Shown here: in pieces, positions 15,719-22,842 of the stretch
Layout: the number at the start of each line of letters is the position of its first letter
Numbering within the stretch: position 1 is the first letter of the stretch
Assembly: GCF_018598185.1 (NCBI RefSeq)
Contig: NZ_JAHESC010000032.1
Coordinates: 25,923 to 89,922 of the forward strand
DNA: 64,000 nucleotides
From: Dawidia soli
GTDB taxonomy: Bacteria > Bacteroidota > Bacteroidia > Cytophagales > Cyclobacteriaceae
Direction: 5' to 3'
The notes under the pieces: model-generated
What the model was told of the DNA's origin: nothing
What the model saw: only the letters and a program-made list of their open reading frames with translations
Databases searched by the model: none
Translations under genes and position numbers: made by a program

Positions 15719-17554
15719 TTAAAATGTGATACTTTTAATGTTTCTATGATTGCCCTTTCTCTTCTTCTTTTTGCGTCTTTTTGCCCCGTTAGGTAATCCG
15801 TTCATTCCATTGCTCCTTCTTTCTTTTGGGTTACCGTTTGAACTTTCTTTCACCAGAAATCTTGCACCCATCAATAGGCTCGCGGCTGCGCCGACTATCA
15901 CGAGTGTCTTTCCAGGATTTTCCTTAACCCATGTAGTCGCTTTCGACAAAAAGCCCTTTGTGCTCTCATTGCCCGTTGCAGCCGGAGCACTCGAAGCGGA
16001 AGTAGTTGCTGGAACTGAAGAGCCAGTATCTTCAATGCGTCGAGCGACAGCGGCACTTGGTATTGCTGGCTGAACAGGTACAAGAGTGCTAACATTAGTC
16101 GCTGCAGTAGTTGGTGCAAGCGTTGTAGTTGGTGCATAATAGTCCATCTCGGTTATCGCGTCTTCATCCTCAGGGATGGCCACATCGGTAGCCGTGCCTG
16201 CGTTATCGGTTTCGCTCTGGAATGCAGCTTCGTCTGCACCACCTTTATTAAATAGCCCCTTGATTTGTTTTAAAGCCGCGGCGATTGCTGCTGCGGCGCT
16301 GGTCGCTGCTGCAATGGCGGTACCGCTGGCAACTTCGCCCAGACCGCTAAGGTTATCCGGATCGGCGTGGATAATGTTGTACTCATCCATGTCCATGTAC
16401 ACATCATCGATGCCGAATAGCCCGCTTAGTTGCACCTTCTTATCCTTATTTCCTTTGCCCTTAAGAATAGCTTTCTTTAGATTCTCCTTCTTTCCACCCG
16501 CCTGCCAGTAGACAGTCTCTGCCCGGTCTTTTACCGTGCGTAGTCTTTTCAGCGTGTCTAGGTTCATGTTCATTGCCTGCGCTTGCGCGTCCGTGAGGTA
16601 GGCATACCGCAGTTTGCCTGCGATATTGAACATGTTAAGCTTCATGATTAACAAAAAGCCATTACGCAAAAGGATTGTTACCGGATTGACGAATCTGTTT
16701 ATTACGCGGATACCATCGCCAATTTTGTCACCAACTTCCTTCGCGGCGGACTTTACGGCAGTGCCGACTTTCTTAGCGGCGGTCTTCACTGTAGTCCCAA
16801 CTTTTTTAACAGTTTTCTTTACTGCTGATCCTACCTTTTTCGCGAGCTTCTTTAGGAAGCCCAGGTCACCATACAATGCTGCCATTTCCTGAGCTTCAAC
16901 CGTCTCGTACTCGAGATCTGGGTCTTCGAACTCATACGCCACTTCCTCTTCGTCGTTCTCCTCGAAGCCATCTAAATAATCCAGTTTCATTTCATAATCT
17001 TTTTTCTGGTAGTACGGTTGTTCATCATCAAATGCGTCTTTTACACAGTCCAACACGATGTAGGTACTCCGGTCATAGACGCGACGCAAATCGCCGTCTA
17101 TTGGAACAATCGGGTAAACATGTTGCCATGTCGGTATCTCAGGCGTGCGCTTGTGATATTTCGTTATCCTGGCGAGATGCGGGATTCGAAGGTTAAAGAG
17201 GATGGAGCAAATGAACTTCGTATAGCAGTCACAATCGACACCCTTCTTCCGCTCTGCCCATGTAAGTCGCGGACTGCGCACTTGTTCTACTCCATCCTTA
17301 TCCCTTTTATATTGTATGTGTTGGTAAACAAAGTTCCAGATGTTGCGACAAGTTGAGTATAGGTCATCTCCCTTGAGGAGCGGCGCGATTTTCTCCGTCT
17401 GCCATGCGTCTAAGGGGACTGTTTCGATGATCAACTTCATCGTGTCCTCTACGCTGCCCACTTGCTTAACCGTGTGTTCCTGCCAGCTCGGTTTAGGGAA
17501 CAGCCCATCATACTCGTCGCCTGGTTCAATCTTCCTCATTCCTTCCGCTACCAT
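15719..17554 (-). CDS. Transglutaminase-like protein with amphipathic repeats and C-terminal anchor
   Basis: 611 residues. The N-terminal domain (about 40-180) has the transglutaminase/papain-like triad: Cys108 or Cys110 in 'KGVDCDCYTKF', His145 in 'TWQHVYPI' and Asp169 in 'YIVLDCVKD'. An acidic stretch (195-225) follows. Residues 239-278 are 11-residue repeats with consensus KKVGTxVKxAA, of the kind that forms lipid-binding amphipathic helices. There is then a helical middle, an Ala-rich stretch, a Thr/Ala/Val/Pro linker, a membrane helix ('GAAASLLMGARFLVKE' at its end) and a strongly basic tail. I infer a membrane-associated structural or maturation enzyme. Substrate unknown. Confidence 0.7.
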   Translation of the reverse strand: MVAEGMRKIEPGDEYDGLFPKPSWQEHTVKQVGSVEDTMKLIIETVPLDAWQTEKIAPLLKGDDLYSTCRNIWNFVYQHIQYKRDKDGVEQVRSPRLTWAERKKGVDCDCYTKFICSILFNLRIPHLARITKYHKRTPEIPTWQHVYPIVPIDGDLRRVYDRSTYIVLDCVKDAFDDEQPYYQKKDYEMKLDYLDGFEENDEEEVAYEFEDPDLEYETVEAQEMAALYGDLGFLKKLAKKVGSAVKKTVKKVGTTVKTAAKKVGTAVKSAAKEVGDKIGDGIRVINRFVNPVTILLRNGFLLIMKLNMFNIAGKLRYAYLTDAQAQAMNMNLDTLKRLRTVKDRAETVYWQAGGKKENLKKAILKGKGNKDKKVQLSGLFGIDDVYMDMDEYNIIHADPDNLSGLGEVASGTAIAAATSAAAAIAAALKQIKGLFNKGGADEAAFQSETDNAGTATDVAIPEDEDAITEMDYYAPTTTLAPTTAATNVSTLVPVQPAIPSAAVARRIEDTGSSVPATTSASSAPAATGNESTKGFLSKATTWVKENPGKTLVIVGAAASLLMGARFLVKESSNGNPKERRSNGMNGLPNGAKRRKKKKRKGNHRNIKSITF

Positions 17555-17591
17555 GTCATCGGCACTTTGTCTACCTTCACATTACCTAACC

Positions 17592-18074
17592 TCATGCGGG
17601 GATACCAGTCCCCAGCTTTATCGAATCGTTCTTTGTAAATGGAATGCTATTGTTAATCGTCGTCACCGTCCGAGCTGTTATCGTTAGCTGTCCGGTCTTC
17701 CGATACTCCCTCAGTAGTGCAGGCGCGGACGTGGCTAGTGGCAGAAAGCCCACATTCAAGATAACCGGGTCAAGCGTTACTTCGCTAAACTTCGGAATCT
17801 GCATATCTGTGTCCTTCATGGCCGACGAAGCAAGCGTGCTTTCTCCATGCATGATCTTTACAAATGGATGCTTCACGCTCACGCTACCACCCGATGGATT
17901 TTTCAAGGTCACTTCAATCCGCAAATCAATTCCACTGATCGTCACTCTGTATATGGAAACCTTCGTTACCACTTCCAGTTCAGAAGAGAGCCGGTTCAGC
18001 CGCATCACATACCTCGCCCCAAAAACCAAAGCGACCGCGCCGGCTCCCATCATCACGTAGTTACCGATTGCCAT
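17592..18074 (-). CDS. Membrane-anchored LEA14/WHy-like protein
   Basis: 160 residues. An N-terminal membrane helix ('AGAVALVFGARYVMRL') is followed by a beta-sandwich-like domain with 'LRIEVTLKNPSGGSVSVKHP', typical of LEA-2/WHy domains (strand, Asn-Pro turn, then 'SxKxP'). WHy domains occur in stress proteins and in some phage and secretion proteins. The domain would face outside the membrane. The gene overlaps the upstream one by 14 bases. I call the domain by pattern only. Confidence 0.55.
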   Translation of the reverse strand: MAIGNYVMMGAGAVALVFGARYVMRLNRLSSELEVVTKVSIYRVTISGIDLRIEVTLKNPSGGSVSVKHPFVKIMHGESTLASSAMKDTDMQIPKFSEVTLDPVILNVGFLPLATSAPALLREYRKTGQLTITARTVTTINNSIPFTKNDSIKLGTGIPA

Positions 18075-18393
18075 CGCCCCGTGGAGGATTGTGTTTGTTA
18101 TTCCGAAGCGCCCGCCAGAAGCCTTTGAACTTTTGGTACTGCTTCTTTAGCCACACCTCGATCTCATCGCCTATCACTCTGAAAAGGATTAGAATCATAC
18201 CGCCAACCACTGCCTCAAATACATGGTCAAGCAGAACGCTTGCGAAATTTGTAATCACGCTGAACAGCGCGCCGAAAAGGAAGACAACGCCGTTGCCCTT
18301 TCCTCCTCCAATATTCATTTGTCCGTCATTCATGGAATCAAAGATGCGCCGCGCCCAAGACGCACCTTTCGGAATTTTACCAAACGTTGTCAA
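18061..18393 (-). CDS. Two-helix membrane protein, first gene of the structural block
   Basis: 110 residues with two hydrophobic helices in the middle ('VVFLFGALFSVITNFASVLL' and 'VVGGMILILFRVIGDEIEVW') and a basic tail. The frame opens with a TTG at 18393; ATG 18333 is the alternative, and no ATG lies upstream before a stop. It is the most upstream gene of the minus-strand block, so the block's promoter should lie within 18394-18600. No family recognised. Confidence 0.5.
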   Translation of the reverse strand: MTTFGKIPKGASWARRIFDSMNDGQMNIGGGKGNGVVFLFGALFSVITNFASVLLDHVFEAVVGGMILILFRVIGDEIEVWLKKQYQKFKGFWRALRNNKHNPPRGDGNR

Positions 18394-18905
18394 TTGGAAG
18401 TTATCGCGCTCAATATTTCACATTTTCTTTTGATCTTTCTCAAAAGATCTTGGACGTCGATTGCAATGGAACACAATGGGTGGCCCGGCACGATCATTCT
18501 TGTATTGTTAAAAAAAATAAAACTGCGGCGTAACGTTGATTAGTTGTGCCATACAATAGTTGCGACACCGGTGACCTGTACGGACAGCTACTAGATTACC
18601 ATGATTTGTTTCGCGCGTTAGGTGGAATTTAATCGCTTGGTAGTTGCCATTGTAATATTAAGTGACTTCAAATTTCAATCACAAGCGAATATCAATGGGA
18701 AGAGTATAACACTCGCGATGGGCCGCACGCCCTTTCAGCCAAAACTTGATGTTTTGATCATACTATTTCCAGCCGTTCTTAAACGATTTCTGCACTGCCG
18801 TACAACATGGACGCCATTTTACATTTCCACACAGAACATTGCCGTGCAAGCCGCATTTTATTGCTTAGGATCAAGTCATTCAATCAGTTAGGCACGGCAA
18901 CAATT
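18394..18905. other. Intergenic region, about 510 bases
   Basis: AT-rich stretch between the start of the structural block (minus) and the stop of the OLD gene (minus). It should contain the block's promoter, but I found no exact TAnnTTTG box with a TTG partner. Open frames on the plus strand here (18223-18543 and 18622-18891) lack coding character. No RNA gene or repeat noticed. Confidence 0.4.
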
Positions 18906-20321
18906 CTAGCTGTCCTTTCCAACTTCCAGGCCGGCGCTTTGCGAATGGAACTCATTTATTTGAGCTAACAGAGCCCTAGCAGCCTTTTCGTATTGAGGTT
19001 TCACATTATTGCCGTTCGAATCCATCAGTCCTTCGACAGCCCGCTTTACGGAAGTTGGATTTTTATCTCTGATGTCATCCGCTGGCTGAACAAAAATTTT
19101 GTAATGCTTAAAACTGGTTTGAAGGTTTGTTGCAAGGTATTGCATGTTATTATCTAAAACGCATGAGACCTTTTTGAATCCCAAGGATTTGAGAAGCCGT
19201 AGAATCGTGTCCATGTTACCTGCACCGCCGATTCCCCATCCATATATTGCAGGCCTCAAATAAACAGCCAACACTTCTGTGAGGCGTTTAAAAAAGACGA
19301 CATCCTCTTGTCCCTCGACAAGTAGGATGTTATCACTTAGAAAGAAAATTTCTCTTGCGTCGAGCCCAAGGATATGAGGGTTGTTCCGATTATCGAACAA
19401 TGCTTTGATTTTTGACCTCAAGCTTCCATCTATTTCATGTATTATGCTGCTTCCACCTTCTTTGATTACTCTTACTATATTTCCTCCGCTGATGAAAGAT
19501 TCCCAATCAACAAAAAACGGAGAATGCGTAGCTATCACGATTTGGCGGTCAGCAGACAGTTTCTTCAATAGTGAACAGATGTTTCTCTGCAATGACGGGT
19601 GGAGCGAAAGCTCCGGCTCGTCGATCACAATGACATCGCCAGGTTTCGAGTCGTAAAATGCGTCTATGATCGTAAAAACACTAAGCAGGCCTTCTCCAGC
19701 TCCGTCACTATTGTGTATGTGTCCGTCGAAGTTGAATTTAACATAGTAGTCGCCAAAATCTGTTTGATCTATTGTCCAATGGGGTACCGGATCGATCACT
19801 TTGTTTAACAATTCGTTGAACGCTGCTGGGTCCAGTTGGATTTGAAATAGACGCTGATAGAACGAATTGTAGTTTTCACCTCGTATCGCTCCTATACTAT
19901 CATTGTTCAACAAAGTCTCTCTCGTGTACCCTCCCTTCATAAATTTGGGGCTAAATGCACGTCGGGATCTGACAACAAATACGTTTAGGTCTTTTCGAGA
20001 AAGCCCATTTTCACTGAACTGTGTTTCACTTCCACCCGGCTTTACCGACTTTAGGGTAACGGAATTTCCAGCCTCATCGAAAAGTTGTATTTCAACGGCA
20101 TCGGTTGATTTATTTCTTCTTCCCTCTGTTATACTGGGTCCAGGTTGCATTCTCATGGAAACAGCACGAAATGCTTCGATTATGGTGGTTTTGCCGGAAT
20201 TATTAGGGCCAACAATGATTGTTATACCGCTCCCAGGCAGCCCGTTTGGAATTGCAAACGTCATTGTTTGTGTAAATCCAAACCCCCGGAAACCCTGTAA
20301 CGCCATGGAATGAAATGCCAT
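18906..20321 (-). CDS. OLD-family ATP-dependent nuclease (AAA + TOPRIM)
   Basis: 471 residues. The N-terminal ABC-type ATPase has Walker A 'GPNNSGKT' (38-45), a signature-like 'SDGAGEGLLS', Walker B 'VIVIDEPELSLHP' (near 233) and H-loop 'IATHSPFF'. The C-terminal TOPRIM nuclease domain has 'LLVEGQEDVVFF' (near 333), 'GIGGAGNM' and 'CVLDNNM'. OLD proteins act as DNA nucleases in anti-phage defence (P2 Old, GajA of Gabija). The usual TOPRIM Asp-x-Asp is Asp-Asn-Asn here, which may alter metal binding. It lies 122 bases downstream of the CHAT gene in the same direction, and no UvrD-like partner is present. A defence role is inferred. Confidence 0.88.
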   Translation of the reverse strand: MAFHSMALQGFRGFGFTQTMTFAIPNGLPGSGITIIVGPNNSGKTTIIEAFRAVSMRMQPGPSITEGRRNKSTDAVEIQLFDEAGNSVTLKSVKPGGSETQFSENGLSRKDLNVFVVRSRRAFSPKFMKGGYTRETLLNNDSIGAIRGENYNSFYQRLFQIQLDPAAFNELLNKVIDPVPHWTIDQTDFGDYYVKFNFDGHIHNSDGAGEGLLSVFTIIDAFYDSKPGDVIVIDEPELSLHPSLQRNICSLLKKLSADRQIVIATHSPFFVDWESFISGGNIVRVIKEGGSSIIHEIDGSLRSKIKALFDNRNNPHILGLDAREIFFLSDNILLVEGQEDVVFFKRLTEVLAVYLRPAIYGWGIGGAGNMDTILRLLKSLGFKKVSCVLDNNMQYLATNLQTSFKHYKIFVQPADDIRDKNPTSVKRAVEGLMDSNGNNVKPQYEKAARALLAQINEFHSQSAGLEVGKDS

Positions 20322-20442
20322 AAATAATGTGGAAAATAAAGTAGATTTTCAATGAGATGATTTCAAATTGCTCCGAATTTGGAATGTTAGCCACTGTCCA
20401 AACATCGGGCAACTGAGCGCGCTTTCAAACATACGTCTACCG

Positions 20443-21474
20443 TCATTCAGGTTCCCTATTTCTTATTCGATAAAGGCGATATCCCAGCGCGCCTACCGAA
20501 GCACCTACAACAGTGACCCGAAGGTAGAACTGCGCCTCACTGCTCTTCCCGTATGTATCTACAATCTTTTGAAACTCCTCACGGATATGATCATGACTTG
20601 CCATTAACGGATTAGGCACAAAGAAATCGAGCCGATTTGCAACGTTTATTGCTTGGTCATATGTCAGAAAATATCCCGTCGCCGGATTAGAAGTAAACGA
20701 TGCGGAATTACAAGATAGGTATACAATAACTCGCGAATGCTTTTGTGCAAGAGCATCAAGATCGCTGATTTTTAGTTTGCTTTTATCTGGGAACTTTATC
20801 GCGCCGTCTTCATTGTGACCGATAATGATAATGGCCTTGTTATGTTCGTTACTTTTGGGAATCGAAGATAGTATATCAGCGGCTGTTTTTGGAAGAAGCA
20901 CATTGGTGTTTCCACAATGCTCTAAGCCCTTTCTTAAAATGAAAGCATCTACAGCATGCGATGCATTAAATTCATTGAATATATTTATAAACTCATTATC
21001 ATCCGAAGGTAGCGAAACGAAAACGTTGCTATGCTTTATATTTTCCAAACCGGTGCGTGTAATGGGAACAACTTTCCTTTCTAATAGCTTCCTCATGCGA
21101 TTCATTCCAACAACGTGGGAATCGATCTCCACCATCGCCTTTCTCGTTGCCTCTTGTTCGAGTAACTCCTTTTCGTATGTCGAGATTTTGCCACTCTCTT
21201 CAAAATCCTTAATAATTTTTCGGGCCTCATCATAGCACACTTCGCTACTACCTATTTTCTTTTTCAAAACGTCGTACAATTGATTTGATTCGAAAGTTTT
21301 CCTGCTCATATATGATTCTCCCCGCTTTTCAGCAACATAAATCATTTTTTTTCCATCAACACTCTCGAACAGTTTCAGTATGACTTTTACGACCTGGCCG
21401 AATGATGCTATGTTTATTGCTAGCATTAATACTAGCGTTAGCCAAAACCGGAAAAAATAAACTGGATATTTCAT
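20443..21474 (-). CDS. Membrane-anchored CHAT/caspase-like protease
   Basis: 343 residues. An N-terminal signal or membrane helix ('FWLTLVLMLAINIASFGQ') and a helical region (about 60-150) precede a CHAT-like domain: the His in 'IIIIGHNEDG' (near 218), then after about 35 residues the Cys in 'VIVYLSCNSAS' (near 255), the spacing and surroundings of caspase-HetF-associated (CHAT) proteases. A C-terminal hydrophobic helix ends 'VGASVGALGYRLYRIRN'. CHAT proteases act in bacterial abortive defence by cutting partner proteins. The start overlaps the preceding membrane protein gene by four bases and the OLD gene follows. Part of a candidate defence operon. Confidence 0.7.
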   Translation of the reverse strand: MKYPVYFFRFWLTLVLMLAINIASFGQVVKVILKLFESVDGKKMIYVAEKRGESYMSRKTFESNQLYDVLKKKIGSSEVCYDEARKIIKDFEESGKISTYEKELLEQEATRKAMVEIDSHVVGMNRMRKLLERKVVPITRTGLENIKHSNVFVSLPSDDNEFINIFNEFNASHAVDAFILRKGLEHCGNTNVLLPKTAADILSSIPKSNEHNKAIIIIGHNEDGAIKFPDKSKLKISDLDALAQKHSRVIVYLSCNSASFTSNPATGYFLTYDQAINVANRLDFFVPNPLMASHDHIREEFQKIVDTYGKSSEAQFYLRVTVVGASVGALGYRLYRIRNREPE

Positions 21475-21824
21475 TTAAAGTAGAATTTCGAAACGTCATG
21501 AAGTGAAAATGATCGCTTGGAAGCGTACCCACCGAGATCACGGCGTTGGAAAGCATCCACAGCTTTCTTAAAGAGCGCAGGGAATGCTGCGCCCAAAACC
21601 ATCTGCACGTTCTTTCCCATAGGGTTTCCTTGGTCATAGAAAAATAGCCAAGTTCCAACACCAGAAATACTAATCATAAGGAATGTGATTAGCCAATAGA
21701 ACTTCGACTTTAACACCTTTCGATTTTCGGTATCCAATTTCTTCCTGAGTTCAAACCAGTGGATTATCTCCTGGCAGGACGCCCCAAAGCAGGCGACGAG
21801 AATGAAAGATATTTCAGGATTCAT
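21471..21824 (-). CDS. Small two-helix membrane protein coupled to the CHAT gene
   Basis: 117 residues with two hydrophobic helices: residues 3-18 and about 45-70 ('WLITFLMISISGVGTWLFF'), a charged loop between them and a polar C-terminus. No family recognised. Its TAA/ATG junction overlaps the CHAT gene (ATGA), so translation is coupled. It may be a membrane effector or anchor activated by the CHAT protease, which is inference. The region upstream contains a strong hairpin. Confidence 0.55.
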   Translation of the reverse strand: MNPEISFILVACFGASCQEIIHWFELRKKLDTENRKVLKSKFYWLITFLMISISGVGTWLFFYDQGNPMGKNVQMVLGAAFPALFKKAVDAFQRRDLGGYASKRSFSLHDVSKFYFK

Positions 21825-21891
21825 AAGTATTCATTTTGGATTCATTTCTGATTCATTTGTGATTTTAATAGACTGCTAAGGGAAATAAAAC

Positions 21892-21931
21892 AGCCCATCT
21901 ACCGGACACACTTTGTCCGAATAGATGGGCT
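21892..21931 (-). terminator. Terminator-like double hairpin
   Basis: AGCCCATCTA (21892-21901) pairs with TAGATGGGCT (21922-21931), and inside it CGGACA pairs with TGTCCG around a 5-base loop. On the minus strand it is followed by a short T-rich run (GTTTTATTT). It may end minus-strand transcripts coming from 22516-22716, just before the 21824 gene. A cruciform site is the alternative. Confidence 0.5.
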
Positions 21932-21982
21932 CGAATATGCAAATATAATAAAAGCGACAAATGCCAATGCAAAAATTTGAAA

Positions 21983-22115
21983 TGTTTGAGACGGTTTCGA
22001 AAAATACCCGGGAATCGATCTCTAGAAGAACGACGCTGGTACAAACTTGTGTCAAAATATTGGACAAGTAAAATATGGATAAGAAAAGTGACGTTGGAGG
22101 AAACCGTCTCAAACA
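21983..22115. mobile_element. MITE-like element, 133 bases with 16-base inverted repeats
   Basis: TGTTTGAGACGGTTTC at 21983-21998 is repeated exactly as its reverse complement at 22100-22115. The 101 bases between hold no gene. Perfect terminal inverted repeats around a short non-coding core are typical of miniature inverted-repeat transposable elements. I see no clear target-site duplication, so a large stem-loop of other origin is possible. Confidence 0.5.
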
Positions 22116-22470
22116 ATATTCACAGCAGTCTAAGCAGTATTTATAGCCGATTTGGTAGGTTTATATGCCGCTGTCAAAGTAGCACAATTCAATGTACGTC
22201 TTTAGCCATAAAATGCATTTGTAGCTTTCACGTTCCCAAAATGCTCAATTCTGATCGATTTAAGCGGTCTCAACCCTTGTCCGTGGCCTCTAATTTGGGG
22301 GGCCTTTTGTTATACTCCAACAGTCGTCTTCGTAAACGCCGATTCGCAAGGATCATTGATAAAACGGCGATTTCCAACGGTTTATATTATTTGACTGTAA
22401 CAATATCAATAAGTGTTATGGAGAACTCAGTGTAGTTAAGGATTAACGTTGGATCTGCTAGATGTGACTT
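22116..22470. other. Intergenic stretch without a recognisable gene
   Basis: About 350 AT-rich bases between the MITE-like element and the tandem repeat. The only structure noted is a weak GGCC...GGCC hairpin followed by TTTTGTT near 22285-22313, which could end plus-strand transcription. The 152-residue plus-strand frame through here and the MITE does not look coding. Confidence 0.35.
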
Positions 22471-22533
22471 TATTTATTCGTCCTCATCCGGTATTTATTC
22501 GTCCTCATCCGGTATTTATTCGTCCTCATCCGG
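22471..22533 (-). repeat. Three tandem 21-base repeats that include a stop codon
   Basis: TATTTATTCGTCCTCATCCGG plus two exact copies (22471-22491, 22492-22512, 22513-22533). On the minus strand each unit reads Pro-Asp-Glu-Asp-Glu-stop. The gene ends at the stop in the first-read copy (22516-22518), so the other two copies are behind the stop and do not change the protein. Confidence 0.9.
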
Positions 22534-22716
22534 CCAACCCAAGCTATTAAAAATTATTTGAACTTGCCTTATTGTAAAAAAGTGCCCTTGGCGCTCGCCT
22601 ATTAAACTGAGAAACGGCTTCAACCACTTTCTAAAAGTAGGATTCGATACTCTGTAGATCTGCGCTAATTGCTGCGTTGAGTACGGTTTTAAGGGAACGT
22701 GTTTAGAGCTTTCCAT
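22516..22716 (-). CDS. Small HTH-like protein, 66 residues
   Basis: The sequence 'YSTQQLAQIYRVSNPTFRKW' followed by an FTIRQVQIIFNSLG helix looks like a compact helix-turn-helix of the excisionase/MerR-like or DUF4248-like type found in Bacteroidota mobile elements. It could be a regulator or a recombination directionality factor. It ends inside a tandem repeat encoding 'PDEDE'. Start at ATG 22716. Function not established. Confidence 0.55.
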   Translation of the reverse strand: MESSKHVPLKPYSTQQLAQIYRVSNPTFRKWLKPFLSLIGERQGHFFTIRQVQIIFNSLGWPDEDE

Positions 22717-22842
22717 GTGTTTTTTTTCAAATGAAGCACCAAGAACAGCTATGCCGAAAGTGTGTATTGGGTGGGGTTAATTACCCACCAATATCGTAAA
22801 CGCAGAAAAAATGAGTAAATCGAACGTTTTCCGCGAAACCGA

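Noticed and set aside
7854..18393. Tailed prophage or tailocin
   Set aside because: No terminase, portal, capsid of HK97 type, sheath, tube, baseplate or tape-measure protein is seen in the block.
18223..18891. Plus-strand frames before the OLD gene
   Set aside because: Low coding character, no domain, overlap of the promoter region of the minus block.
21865..22435. Frames through the MITE-like region, on both strands
   Set aside because: They arise from AT-rich repeat DNA and carry no domain.
22471..22533. CRISPR array
   Set aside because: Direct repeats without spacers; it is a simple tandem repeat at a gene end.
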